This document shows positions 1-12,900 of a stretch of DNA of 64,000 nucleotides, piece after piece. Numbering within the stretch: the first letter of the stretch is position 1; every line of letters begins with the position of its first letter. Source of the DNA: Paragordius varius (lineage: Eukaryota; Nematomorpha); the NCBI GenBank assembly GCA_964247055.1, contig OZ176055.1, forward strand, positions 6,696,001 through 6,760,000. The letters are read 5' to 3'. Position numbers and translations under genes: made by a program. The notes below the pieces were generated by a model. That model made no database searches and had not been told where the DNA came from. It was given only the letters and a program-made list of their open reading frames with translations.

Positions 1-47
1 ACCTCTCGCATGCTAAGCGAGCGCTCTACCATATGAGCTAATCCCCC
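1..47 (-). tRNA. tRNA-Ala (AGC), 3' part cut by window edge
   Basis: On the minus strand the sequence starts GGGGGATTAGCTC at 47, has an A-box-like D arm, and an anticodon arm GCTTAGCATGC with anticodon AGC. It runs off the window start after the variable region, so the T arm and acceptor 3' strand are not visible. It lies downstream of the last visible exon of the acyl-CoA synthetase gene, on the same strand, so it may sit in an intron of that gene or beyond its end. Confidence 0.9.
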
Positions 48-828
48 GATACACAAATGAGTAAAGATACCTGCATATAAATTCTAAATTAATATTGCAA
101 ACGATGTGGAGGTCGTAGCAAAATATTTTCCAATTTTCGTTTATGGTCACGAGATTCTGTGGATAAAAATTTTAATTGAATAAAAAATTTTCGATTTTAA
201 CTCATTTTACGACTATCTTACCATCGATTCTTGTCGTGATTCAAGCGAATAATAAAAATAATTCCCAAACGGCTAGCTGTGATAAGAGGCAATTTAAAAA
301 TACCATGCTCAAAAAATTTAAGTTTAGGCCAACAAATATTTATATTAAAATAAAAATATACCAGGTTTATTCATATAGTTGGAAACTTTATTATAATCGC
401 TACCTAGCTACGGATTTTAACCAAACTGGTTAAAACTATATTTAAAAAATTATTTAAACGACAACACTCCACACGAGACCACGTTGTCTCTAAAAACCAT
501 ATAAATTGACCCAGGTGTGAAAAATAAATAAATAAAAGTTTTTGTGGACCGTGGTGAGCGGAGTTTAGTCTAATACATTAAATTAAAAATAAATTTGACC
601 GTTTTATTATTTAAAAAAATTCATATAAAAATTTGGAAAAAAATATATTAATAATGTTAACATAGGGGTATCCAAAAAAGGGTGTCTTTGGCATGCCCTC
701 TACGGAGGTAGGGAAAATGATAAAAACATACTTAATATAAAATTTATTGATTATAATCATTACCGAAACAAGTTTAAAAGGTTAATATATTTTTTGCTGA
801 TTTTGTGCTTAATATAGTTCAAAATTAC
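48..828. other. Non-coding stretch with a mariner-like terminus
   Basis: I see no exon here. In particular I found none of the C-terminal exons expected for the acyl-CoA synthetase upstream. At about 354-385 the sequence taccaggtttattcatat resembles the terminal repeat of the mariner relic at 37914 (taccaggtgtattcataag), so a degraded mariner end is likely. Confidence 0.4.
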
Positions 829-3800
829 TTTTGGGTCACCCGTCGTTCCTGAAGTGTACAATATATACAATGGGTGTTCGCCAGGTAATGGAATGCAATC
901 AATAGGTGGATGGCCAGAAACTTCGGTGGCCCAATCGGCATCAAATTTATTGTTGAATACATTTTTTTCTATTCCTTCAACCTGATGTTTATCCTAAAAA
1001 ATAATTATGAACCTATGTAAAATTACATGTAATAATATGATAAAGGGTCCCAACTGTTTATAAAAAACATACTTTAGGGGGATCTTTCCGTTGAAATATG
1101 AGACATTTAATGGGTGGCTGTTGGGAAAGTTTGATGGCTTGATCCATGATTGGTTTATAGGGGACAATGTGGGATGGTTCTATACCATACGTGGCGGTAA
1201 GTATAACTTTGGGCTAATTTCACAAATTTATATTGGGATGAGACATATTTTTTTAAATAATTATATATGGTTAAAATAAATACATTGGCATGCTTTATAC
1301 GGACTGAAAGTTCTTTAGCACCGAAACCGCCAAAAACTAGCGAGTGTATTGCACCGATCCTAGCACTAGCTAACATACCAATCACGGCCTGAGGAATCAT
1401 GGGCATGTATATGAGTATGCGATCGCCCGGTTCCACCCCACAACGTTTGAGGTAACCGGCAAGAGCACTTACCTTTAAACACATATTGATTTATATAATA
1501 CTCCCAGAGACTAAAATAGTACCGCCAAGACTTCAAATTAAAAATATATGTTTGTATCCTTGTTTTAAGTTTGAGTGTATAAATTTAATTAGTCCATAAA
1601 AATATGTTGTTTTACAAATGTTTTGAAAAAAAAAGGATTTGATTGTAAATAACAAATAATATCAGTCATTCGAACCGGGACCATTATTTGGTTTTGGGAA
1701 TTTTTCTAAACCTTTTGGTTTCTAAAAGTTAAAAAAAATTATTATCAATTAGCCTCGCTTTTTAGCATTTTTTTATTTTTTACATTAAAAAAAATATATT
1801 CCTTAGATGTTAAAATAATATTGGGTTTTTAATGATTCTTGTGCTTATCATTAGGCAATTTGTAGATTTAAAAAAATATAAACCAAATTAAAACGATTTG
1901 ACCAAAAAAGAGGCTAGACAGAAACCATTTTTCCTTAAAAAACCATAAGACTATTTTGTCTGAAACAGTTTTTTAGAAATATATGTTGGATCAGAACCGA
2001 TGAATTATAAAAAAATCAACTCGTATCAATAATTTGAACACTAAAATATTTTCAAATTTATGTGTCGTTTATTTTGTACACATTTGACACCTATTTTAGC
2101 GTGTTCTAAAATTAACTCATATGCATAAATAATATTTATATTTTGGTAAAAAATTTGCTTTTTAATTCATCCAAATAAAGTTATTAAATATTAGTAACAT
2201 CACCTACTTGAGTTAATAATTCACCATAACTCAAAGTTTTGACACGTTGAGTCATTGGACTATCATAGATAAGAGCTGGTTGATTTGAAAATCCTTGTTC
2301 ACAATGTACATCAAGCGTATTGTAACACATGTTAAATTTACCACCAACAAACCTGTATATTATTATATATAAGTCAGTAAGTATAAACAAGTATATAATA
2401 TATATACAGCCAGAGTAAGTATACATTGCTAAAAAGTTATTAATTCTTGTCAAGTAGCATATACAACAAAGGGCAGTAATATTGGCTTCTAGTTATTTTT
2501 TCACTTTTTACTATTATTAACCAATATTAATTCTCTTTGCTGCACATGCTTGGTAATAATTAAAAAATTTATAGCAAAATATACCTACTCATACTGTATA
2601 TATATCAAGTTTTATATATTTTGATGATTTATTAATGTAGCTTTTACAATAAAATCAAAAATACAGTTTTTAGTATAGTTAATTTCGAAAAAATGCTATG
2701 TATGACCTTGAAATGGTATCAGTAAGCTAAGGCCAAACTAATTTTAAAAATTATTTATAAATGATTAAATTGACTGTTTTAGTAATATTTAATTCTGGTA
2801 AAATTTACAACTAGAGATTATACAACAATTATAAAGTATGTACTGAAAAGTTTAATCAAAAGAAATCCAAAAATAAAATGCATATATGTTTTAATTTTTC
2901 AAAATGCAAAGTATATCGAATATAATAATTGTGATATAATAGATAAAATAACCAGCTATTTTTGGCTATGCGGCCTTGGAGTTATTAATTTATTTTTTTC
3001 GGAAAGCTTCGGAACAATAATTCAAAATTGTAACTAATTTCAATATTAATTTATTTTTCGGAATTTAAAACGCGTTTGATATGGTTATTTTTCAATTATA
3101 GAATTTATTAAATGACCAGAATTTCCAGCTTTCTTGGCTTCTGCTACGGTTTTACTAATATGCATTGAAGATTTTATCGCTTTATTTTAATTCCCAATTT
3201 AGAGAAATTTAATGTGCCAAATAAATTATGAAAAATTTAATAAATATATTTAAGTAAATGCTTTGTCCTAACTTACATCGAGGCGGCAAAAAATTTTGTT
3301 AGAAGACACAGGAATATGACATTGTATTAGCCTGTTATGATGACCAGATTTGTCAAAAATTATTGGTTTATACTTATTTATATTTATATATCCTTTTTAA
3401 ACAAGATTTGATTATCAAAATATTCGTGCATAACCTGCAAAAAATCTTGGTGTGTTCTCATGCTTGTATTGTATTGTCGCCTTGAAACAAAAAAGTCATT
3501 TTATTCGACACCTCAGAGTACCATTGGCTTAAATGAATTGGAAATCGTAAATTTAACAAATTTCTCCATTATCCAATAATAATTACTCAAACAAATTTAA
3601 AAGTTAATTGGTGGGCCATTCTATTTTTTATTAAAAATTTAAATTAAACCAATCGTGTTATTATTGTGTGACTATAAACTGTATTTGATATAGAATGGGA
3701 ATATATATTAAATTTTAGTTTTAATTACTCTATAAATAAATAGCATTTAAAGTTTTAAGCTATTTTTATTATTATCATTATAAAAACATGCTATAAAATA

Positions 3801-4396
3801 AATATAAAAGAATTTGATTCTAACATTCGATATGTTATTTCCAATTTTTTTACATAATATAATATTGTGTTACGCCGCAACTTTCTTCCGGCATATTATA
3901 TATGTTGTTTGAGTATTATTGTTATCAATTTTTATATTTATAATTTTTATTTTTATGTTTCACACTGATCGATTATATCATTTTTTTAAAATTATTATGA
4001 TGATTATTGACATTACATTATATTATGACATCAAAAAATATGATAACACTTTCACAAAAAATTGGTTAACAGCCAAATTTTAATATAGGTTGTTTTGAAT
4101 TTGCAGATTTTATTATCTTTAATAATATATATGTCATACCATTTTATAAAGGGGCTTTTAGATTGATCCAATGTTGTGTGCCACATTGAGTGCCAATAAA
4201 GATTTTTTGCCACAGATTCCCAAAAAAGATCGGGGTTTTCAATGCTAAACTTATATTGATAATTATAGTCTTTGTTTGATTTGTCAAAATTATAAAAGTC
4301 CCGTTCATCTTGAAATTTTTGAAAACTAACTGTTCGACATATCAAATCATTATTTATATATCTTTTAAGCTGATGTGGTTTTAAAAATTTAAGCAT
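829..4396 (-). CDS. ACSS3: Acyl-CoA synthetase, ACSS3-like, N-terminal half (5 exons)
   Basis: This is a short-chain acyl-CoA synthetase of the ACS/ACSS family, which makes acetyl- or propionyl-CoA from the acid, ATP and CoA. Exons (minus) are 4396-4140, 2352-2208, 1472-1284, 1213-1073 and 993-829. All have GT..AG borders and consistent phases; introns are 1,787, 735, 70 and 79 nt. The first exon starts at ATG 4396 with a basic leader that could target mitochondria, then the N-terminal domain ([18 protein letters not shown]). Exon 2 has [12 protein letters not shown] and exon 3 [20 protein letters not shown] with [15 protein letters not shown]. Exon 4 has TYGIEP. Exon 5 ends inside the AMP-binding P-loop [19 protein letters not shown] and the P-loop context fit ACSS3 better than ACSS1/2. 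The catalytic C-terminal half (another 300 or so residues in the family) is not found before the window edge. It either lies beyond position 1 or is missing. The tRNA-Ala at 1-47 would then be intronic. Confidence 0.85.
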
Positions 4397-4658
4397 TATA
4401 TGTTTAAAATTTAAATTTAAATAGCAATGAATGTATGGGAAAGATATATGATATATGATTAAATATAAAAATTAATAAAAATAGAATTGCGCGAAACAAA
4501 TAGATGAGCGTTAGAATTATTAAAATTTTTTTAAAAATCTTGAATGTTATAAATGTAAAAATCAAATTAATAATATGATAATTGAATGAACAAAAAATAA
4601 AGCTTAAAGGCAATAATTAATTAAGGTTTTCATAAAAATGCTTAGGTATGTGAGGTAT

Positions 4659-4943
4659 TTATTTATTTGTGCAAGCGGGATAAATATTTTTTGTTGAGAG
4701 AGGCTTCAAGTTTAGCATATTATGTCTGTTCGTGCGAATATTTAAAATTAATATATTTCTTTCAAGAGTAGGCAGAACTCGTTTGGCTTTAACTGGTTTG
4801 GCTTTGTATACAACTTTATTGATTTGATTTAAATTGGGGAAACTAACCCTAGACAAAGTTGGTATTTTTAAAAACCTAATGAAAAAACGATTTAAATGTA
4901 AATTTATGCTTTTATCCCAATAAAGATTATATAAAGAAGCCAA
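4659..4943 (-). CDS. Small basic ORF, unidentified
   Basis: A 94-codon ORF starts MASLYNLYWDKS and ends PLSTKNIYPACTNK. It is rich in Lys/Arg/Asn and has no membrane segment or motif I recognise. Its base composition is less extreme than the flanks, which is the main reason to list it. It lies about 260 nt upstream of the acyl-CoA synthetase start on the same strand. It could be a small gene, one exon, or chance. Confidence 0.25.
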   Translation of the reverse strand: MASLYNLYWDKSINLHLNRFFIRFLKIPTLSRVSFPNLNQINKVVYKAKPVKAKRVLPTLERNILILNIRTNRHNMLNLKPLSTKNIYPACTNK

Positions 4944-4965
4944 ATTATCTAAATAAAATTAATTT

Positions 4966-5322
4966 TAAAAAAAGTTACGTATCAAACTACTTCGAGGCTT
5001 TATTTAAAATATTTTAGCAAAATATCTGTTTATTTGATTCTAAGGCCTAAGGCCAAAATTAAGTGTACTTTTTTATTTGAATCACATTTAATTGATATAA
5101 ACACAGAAATTGGTATATTTTGCATTATTTATATATTTAGCTAATGCACGGTTGGCATGTTGGCTAAGTAATATCAAGTATTTTTGAATAAATATTCTTT
5201 ATATTTCGGTTCATTGAAGTTGTATATGTGGAAACTTTTGCCATGGTTTCAATATATACCATATTTTTGAATTATTTAATTTTTAACAAGCCTTGGGTAT
5301 CCAACTACCCCAATTTGAATCG
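4966..5322. repeat. MITE family A, truncated copy
   Basis: This aligns with the right-hand two thirds of the repeats at 31585 and 43551. Shared blocks include a 'caaactacttcgaggc' segment, a 'taagtaatatcaagtattt' segment, and the right terminus ggtatccaactaccccaat followed by ttgaatcg. The left inverted terminus (gattcaaattgggg) is missing here, so the copy is truncated. Confidence 0.7.
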
Positions 5323-5428
5323 AAGGACTAAAATGGTTTTTAGTAATTTATTGCTATTACACTGAATAGTATTTCAGTAAAATTGTTGATAGTCATTAGA
5401 CTTATGAACAATTACATTTAATAATATA

Positions 5429-5762
5429 CCATTTTCAATTCAAATTCACCCTTAAACGATTCAAAGTCATCCTGGAACGATTTAAATTGTACCTAGAAAC
5501 AAATTAACCCTAAAAACAAATTATGTGTTTTCAGGATAATATAACTCATTAATATGAAATATATCTTAATGGCATAGTTTATTATTTTTTCACTATTATT
5601 CTTATTATAAACAAAATTTCATTTTTTTAAAAAAAATATAAGTAATTTTTTAATCTTAAACACTTAATTTATTGGAGGGTGAATTTGAATTGTTCAAAGG
5701 TAGATTTGAATTGCTCGAGGGTGAATTTGAATTGTTTAAAGGTGAGTTTGGACTGTAAATGG
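5429..5762. repeat. MITE family B (Tc1/mariner-type, TA-flanked), copy 1
   Basis: The element has inverted ends (CCATTTTCAATTCAAATTC left, TTTGGACTGTAAATGG right) between TA dinucleotides at 5427-5428 and 5763-5764. Near each end are short direct sub-repeats of the form aattcaccct / cgattcaaa. A second copy, in the opposite internal orientation, is at 20346-20592. No coding capacity is seen. TA flanks suggest mobilisation by a Tc1/mariner transposase (inference). Confidence 0.7.
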
Positions 5763-5980
5763 TATGTGTTTTTTGTGGTTTCATTCAACGATGATTAATT
5801 ACTACATTAAAATAGCGTGTGTTAGATACAAAATTATACTAATCAAACCAATATTTGCTACACAGTGTACACAAATAAATATCTTGATATATATATATTC
5901 TGAAGGAAAATGTGTCAGCATTAGAATTTTTTTAGATTTTACCTTTACTAGTGATTTAAGAAAATTATTAAAAGTTTTAT

Positions 5981-6570
5981 GTTAAGTGCTCCATATCAGA
6001 AAATGGCTAAATTTAGGCACTTAACAATAAATATATTTTTGTGGAAACTAAATAGTTTCAAATATTATCACTAAATATCATATATATATATATATATAAA
6101 GTAAGACATTATTTTTTTAATTTTAAGATGTGAAATTCCTAAATTTTTTTATTCTCCTTAAATGGGCCAATGATTTTTAAACCAATGCAAAAGTGCAGAG
6201 ATTGTGCGATTAAATAAATCCTAGCATGACCATAATATTTTTTTCAAAAATACATTTTTCAAATATGCAAAATGTTGTTGTAGCGTGGATACTATTTGGA
6301 AGCATGATAGAAACGGTATAAAAACGCTTAAAATATTATACAAATACTTTGATAATTCGATAATTCTAAACATCTCTATAATTATTATTAAATTATTTGT
6401 TTGCCACCAAATTTTAATATAAATGGTTTAATAAAAATCAAAATTTAGAAGGAAACGAACCCTAATATTAAAATCAAGAGATAAAAATGTTCAGCATCCT
6501 CGTGTATGGAAAAAGTGTTTAATATCTCAAAGCGTTTATACCGTTACCATGCTTCAATTAGGAAGTATGT
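5981..6570. repeat. Dispersed repeat R2, copy 1
   Basis: Blocks here recur in the same order at about 15570-16000: 'ccatatcagaaaatggctaaattt', 'ctccttaaatgggcc..', and 'acggtataaaaacgct'. Divergence is high and I could not define termini. No ORF of note. Confidence 0.45.
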
Positions 6571-8121
6571 TTCAAAAAATTTTTTGCTAAAAATTATATA
6601 TGTTAGGTATGCATTTTTTAATAAATGTTTTTAGTTGATATTAAAATATTATTTAGCATATGTTTAAAATTTTTATTGATCCACATCGGAATATTTGCGT
6701 TTATTTTCAAACTTCATGACCTTTTTGGGGTAATTTTCCAAGAGCGATTTGAAAATGTTATATTTTAAAGCATCCAAGACATTAATATGCTTTCTTTAAC
6801 CTTTTAGCGCATTATGTAAGAATTAAAATATTATATGGTAAAAAAATACTCATCTCAGAGTTTATCACCGCTATTCTTATCTTGAAATATTTTTAAACCC
6901 CTCATGTAACAAGCAAATAAATGTTTATTATGGTTATAGAAAATTATTAACTTTTAAAAACTCCCAAGCTACATTTTACCAGCAAACAGTTAATATATTT
7001 TTATCAGCTATTCGTTACAATCATGTTTTGGATCTGTCCCAATATTATCTACAAGTCACAAAACTGTAAAAATATAAGCTTGTTTATCTAATACATGAGA
7101 ACAATGTTTGATAATTTTTTAACTAAAATAATTTTCAAAGCAGTAGTTTATTTACAAAATTGAGCTCTGGGATCTAAAAATACCCCAAGTTGTCAACTAG
7201 GATCAAAAAGTGCAAAACCCAATGGTGAAAGATATTGAATTCTAAAATTTATCAACCAAATTTTACTGTCTACATTTACAGACTAATTATCTAATTATAA
7301 TGATTTTAATTAACACGATATTTATTTTAAGACTAAAAAATTGATATTATAAACAGTTAGCGGCAAAATTGATTTGGATACAAAGCGTGTGTTTACATAA
7401 TATTATTTTAAGTCCTTAGATTATGTGTGAACATTTTATAATAGCAAGAAAACCTTTTTAAAATTCGTATATAGATCATCAAGCTCTTATATTGAATTGA
7501 TTCCATATGGACCATTTCAACTTCAAGACGATTTTTATTTAATTACAGTTTTAGAACATCTTTTAGTATCGCTAATATTTTAAATCGTTAAAATATGAAA
7601 TATTCATATCATTTTTCAAACACTTGCGTATATCTCTTTTCAAAAAATTTTTTAATTTTTTTTCGGACTTAAAAAGTTTTTTCATTAAAATAATTCACGA
7701 TTAATTTAATAAGTTGGTTAAATTTTATGGAGTTACGATTAAATCAAAATCTGAAAATCGCAGATCCTCCTTATTCGGGCGCAAAAGCTCATTACAAGGG
7801 GGTCCTGATAATACATTTCCTATCAAAATGCATATTTTAGCATGGTAATATGCCATTCATAGTATTTCTTAGCGCTAATTAAAAATTGTTTGTGCTAGAT
7901 ATTTTAAGAAGAACATATATGGGAGTATGCATTTATCTACAAAGAATGCACATATTTTCATTGTATTTTATTTAAAATCGGCGCCCCCTATAATAACGTA
8001 AAAATTATAAAAGTTGCAATTAACCGAGAATAATATTTGGAGAAAATATTCCATAGATAATATGTCCTATATAATTAGATGGTTATTTATAAATATAATT
8101 TATTTGTAATCGTCACATTAA
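6571..8121. other. AT-rich intergenic, nothing convincing
   Basis: No exon, RNA gene or sharp repeat terminus is visible. A short block at about 7770-7850 (gcaaaagctcattacaaggg and following) resembles, in reverse complement, the sequence at 15490-15560, so part of this stretch is probably old repeat. Confidence 0.3.
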
Positions 8122-9101
8122 CTAAAAACGATAAACTGGGTGTTGTAAATCTTCAAAATTTAGGGGCCTAGTGTAATCACGAGTTTTGCTATTCATAAAT
8201 TCGGTATCTGTGTGGAAAGTTTCAATATTTGTTGCGTCAGGTAAAAAATTAAAAGTCACGGGTAATTTTGATAAAGCAGAGTTACCTAAAAAGTATTATA
8301 AAATGGATTAAAAACTATAAAAAATGTTTACATAAACATCAATTAACAATAATTAAACTTACCTAATTCGACTTCTAACCATTTTAACCAAAGTAGCAAT
8401 TCCTTTTGCTTTTTGGTATTATAGGCTTTTCGGGCTGCTTCGTTTTCATGTACCAAAAAATTGGGGATTTTAACTATTATGAAAATAAATAAAAATTTCA
8501 TATAAAATAAGATTAAAGTTCAAACGGAATATATAATTCTTTCCACACAGGAAATGTATTTGGATAAAGAAGTAGGCTAATTATGCGCAAAATTGTGAGA
8601 GATAAAAAAGATGTGCGGCAATTTAGTTATACATTTATATAACATATCTTATGTATCGGTTAATTCTAAACGATTTCATCCTTAAAATTTTTCCCAGTTG
8701 TTTTAAAAATTTTTCAGGGATATAAAATTAAATTATATTGGTATAAAATCCAAGTTATTTATATCCAAATTGTAGACGTATAAAAAGTTATGCACTTATA
8801 AAAAAACAATTTTGACCTGGTTCATCATAGAGGTGTTGAAATGTGTCCTTATTTTCACCAAAGGTTGTGATTTGAGATGCCTTTTTTGGCCCAAACAAAA
8901 TGATATCCCACTTATAAAAAGGATAACGGTCAAGATAAGATTTGCCCATTCGCATTTGCAATTTTTCTTTTTCCTGTTCCTTGATTAAATCATCTTTATT
9001 CATGAAAGCAATTGAGGGTAAATGGCTATTATTGTTATCTTCATTCTTACTTGGCAAATTTAAAGCGTTTCCTGACGCTGGTAAAGTTAGTTTGGATTGA
9101 T
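8122..9101 (-). CDS. Three C-terminal exons, possibly the ECSIT tail
   Basis: Exons (minus) 9101-8817, 8473-8363 and 8285-8122 join in phase and end in TAG. The product is hydrophilic, with an Asn-rich start (PSKNEDNNNSHLPS), a charged middle (KEQEKEKLQMRMGKSYLDRY), then KIPNFLVHENEAARKAYN and KKQKELLLWLKWLEVELG, and a C-terminus ending LNFEDLQHPVYRF. I do not recognise the family. The first acceptor (AG before 9101) is in the right phase to receive the donor at the end of the last recognised ECSIT exon (9946). The simplest reading is one gene with an extended C-terminus. A separate gene whose start I missed is the alternative; phase agreement alone has a one-in-three chance. Confidence 0.55.
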
Positions 9102-9409
9102 CTGGTAAAAAATCATTTCATATTTGATATTTTATAAGAATTTATAATATAGTAGGAAGAGTTGCGGTTTTTGACCGATCAAAAACTAATAACCGGTTTA
9201 ACATTGCTTATGACGAATACATTCGTTCATGGTTATAAGCAGTCATCAATAAATGTACTAAATTTATCCGTTAGGATAGTAATTGTGTGAAAATCTGATA
9301 AAATTTAGGTTTTATGCCATTAATTTACATTAAATTTAGGTTTCATAACATTTTTTTATATTTTCAGTCACATGATAAAAATTATTTCGAATTTTATGAT
9401 TGGTTATTT

Positions 9410-9595
9410 TTATAAACGTTTATAACCACACTTGTAGTAATAAACGGTCAGACCTAACCCTAATAGTTGTATAAAAATATAACCTTCTCCCGTGGCAATT
9501 AATTGTTGCTTTGATAATTCCTTTGGGTGGTCCTTTGAGGAAGGATTTCTTAAAAACGGAGGTAAAGTGTCTGGATCGTGTGAAAATTCTGTCAT
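9410..9595 (-). CDS. 61-residue single-span membrane ORF
   Basis: The ORF starts ATG at 9595 (MTEFSHDPDTLPPFLRNP), has a polar, proline-containing N-terminal half, then a hydrophobic segment (GYIFIQLLGLGLTVYYY) and a basic tail (KCGYKRL). This is the layout of small inner-mitochondrial-membrane subunits, but I cannot assign a family. It lies in the same orientation inside the 844-nt gap between the last ECSIT exon and the tail exons, so it is either nested in an intron or marks a true gene boundary there. Confidence 0.5.
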   Translation of the reverse strand: MTEFSHDPDTLPPFLRNPSSKDHPKELSKQQLIATGEGYIFIQLLGLGLTVYYYKCGYKRL

Positions 9596-9945
9596 GATTA
9601 ACAGCAAAATTTAAAATTTATAAAGACAAATCATAGAAATTAAAAAACAAAACACAGCCATATGTTTTTGAACCTTAATTATATATCGGTTATATGATTA
9701 CAATCAAATATATAATAGAGTTTGTCACTAATTTACGCCCTTTACTCCTTATTCGCAACTTAAAATGATCGCTAACATTAAAAAATGTATTAACAAATTT
9801 TTCCAAAAAATAGTCGCCCATTAGTTCAATTTAAGTTTTGTTTAATAAAATTTTAATGTAATAATATAAATACTAAAAAATTTGAGATCAAATAAACCCA
9901 AAATATAATTAAAATTAAAGCGTTTAACAAAAAAATTGATACTAC

Positions 9946-12900
9946 CATAGTTTTGGAAAAAACGTGTCCCAAACTCTGTAATAAAATTTCCCCTATTATT
10001 CATGGATAATTTTTCGTCAGCGACATCAATTTCCTTATTATCTTTGAATGTTTTCCCAAAATGACTAGTGTGGTTATTTTTCCAATCGTTATTATTATTA
10101 TTATTATCCAAGGTGGTTTTATTTTCATTATTTCCCTCATAACCAAAAGCGGAATCCAGATCTGAACGGAAACAAACAACGGCTAAAATTTTGGACATGT
10201 CTGGCGTTTGGATATAAGCCATCCCATTTGACTCCACACAGGGGAAGGCGGTCTGCGGTGTATCCAAAGTATTGAAATAGGGCAACAATTCCCTCGAATC
10301 TTTATATTAAAAATGCATAATATAAACTAGTGATGTTAAGGACGTAGCCCCCATGAAAACTTTAGAAAATTATTTAATATATATGAAACTCTAAATTTGA
10401 AAAACTATGATTTTTAAGTAATATAATACATCTTAAAATTTAAATATAATTGTGTCGTCATTCCTAATTTTGGCAACAAACAAGTAAAGATTGTGAAATA
10501 ACCAATAGTTATGTTCTTTTAGTATACAGTCTTATGTTTAAAATCTAATAAAATATATATATAATGCGGCCCACAAAACCATATATGTTAGGCATACCTG
10601 TTGTGAAAAATTTCTTTTTATTTTAATTTACAAACAAAAAATAAATCATACCATCAAAATTACGAGCGGTAAGACACATCTTTTCTTCAATTTCTTTACG
10701 TTCTGATTCATTAAGTTGTGCTTTCAAAATGAAATGTTTTATGGGTTTGGCATTAACCCAAATAATGTGTGGACCTTCAACCGATAAGGTTACCTACGCA
10801 AAAAAATTCATATAAAAGAGACAATAAAAAGATTTTTATGCATGAATAATAATTATTTTTGCTATATAAACCTTTTCGCAAGAAGCGCCATCTTTTTCTT
10901 GTTTCCCGCTTATGACTGCTAAATCGGCCAATAACTTTTTTTGATCAGGGCTTTGAGAAGTTACAAATAACCAATGGCGGTTTTTACCATCATTTCCAAT
11001 TTCTTGGAAATTTGGATTTTGTTTATCATTTTTATTATTGCTGATAATATGGTGATTGGGAAAATTGTCATTTGTGCCAACATTGTCAATATCATTGCAA
11101 TTCAAGGGTTGTGTATAAAATTCTGGTAAAAACGTGGATGATGAATTGCGCATTTGTTTGATCATTAATGCACTAGCGGTTATTTGAGGGGAATAAAAAT
11201 CTTTCGGTTTCTTTGCCATATAACTGTCATCAATCAAGTTACTGCTCTAAAAGATAGAATCATTATGATGTAATAATTTAAAAAATTAAATGGACAATAA
11301 TTTGTTTGTTGTAATTAAAAAACTTGATATTTTTGGAGTTGAGTAATACGTTGACGTATTTGTTTAGTGGTACTTGTATCACAACACAGTCGAGCAATTG
11401 AAAATGTAGAAAACTGATTCAAACAAGGGGTAGTAGAAAAAATAGGTTCATTTCCCACATTCATTTGTTCTGTTGTTTCAGTATTTGAATTATGCATATT
11501 TTTTTCGGTTTTATAGACAGGATTATTGGAATTTCTAATAACGTAGGGTATGTTGCCAGCATGATAATAGCAGGTATATATTTTAACTTGTCTATCCACT
11601 TCATCATGCATTCGACAAAGGGCGAATTGGACATGACTTAAAGTCATTATATCTGTGAGTAATTAATTAATTAAACATATAATAGATAAAAAAGGAATAG
11701 AAACGAAACGTATATTTTAGGGACATTGGCAATCGTTTTTGTGAAATCAAAATCATTAATTAACAAATAAAGGACATTAATCCCGTGATCTTAAAAAGGC
11801 AAACAAATAACCCACTAACCCGTAGTATGTTGACAAAACATTAAAAGATATAATTGATACCCTCGATGCTGTGTGTTAAAAACAAGTTTAATAATTTTAG
11901 AATAATATGATGTAATATCAGCAAATTAATATAATTTTATTAATGAATTTTCGTTAAATTCCTCAAACTTCTTCGAATCAACACAAAAATAAAATTAAAA
12001 TAAAGATACATATTATTATAAATAAAAATAAAGATGTATAGGTTAAAAAACAACAAACCTTTAAGCCTATCAGCATAAATTTTTTGTTTGCTATCCCTAC
12101 TGAATCGCGATTTATCGTGGTTTTCATTATTTGTGCCGCTTTGATTTGGAGAATTTTTTGCCGCCGCCCTAAAACCTCTTTGATCTTCATTACCGACGGC
12201 TAAATCAGCTGTAAAAGCCCTAAATATTTCATCCTCGAGGTAAGAAAGATTTTTTAGACCCAAGTAGGGATCAACCCATTTATATTTATTGAACCAATAC
12301 ATCATTCGACGAAATTTACGAAGTGTGTGAGTCCATTCCCCAAAACGTTCCCTTAGTATCTCATACATTTCTTCATCTGGCATTATTTCTGTATAAGAGG
12401 GCAATAATTATATTTGAAAGATCAAGGATTGTTACCCCGATGTAATGGGTTAAATAATAAGCCCATTATCTACACATAACCGCTTTTAAATAAAAAGGTT
12501 CAAAAAAACATTTTTGATTTTATTTTGTATTTTGTATGATATGAGGTAAGTATATTTATCGTTTTTGTTACACATAATAATTTAATACCTAGTAAATGTG
12601 TTTTTTTAATAATAGAAATGTTTTTAGAAAAATGAAAAAGTATTTACAATCAGAATGAGCTTATAAGTTAGCCATTTTTAAAAGGGACAATTATTTGTTA
12701 CACTCAAACATTTCTTTGTGTTATACACAAAGAAAATAAAATTACAAAAAATCACATTTTTAAATTAATATATTAATAAATGTCCTTGTCGGCATAAATC
12801 GTAAATAAACAAGCTTTGCATTATGTCGGTATAGTTTTATAGATTTGAGTGAATATGGATATTTGGATTCCATACTAATATTATATAAAAAATACCTTAC

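Noticed and set aside
176-433. 85-codon plus-strand ORF near the window start.
   Set aside because: AT-rich Lys/Asn/Ile composition with no similarity; it overlaps a mariner-like terminus.
4404-4613. 69-codon minus ORF upstream of the acyl-CoA synthetase.
   Set aside because: Almost only Phe/Leu/Ile from AT-rich sequence; no start context or similarity.
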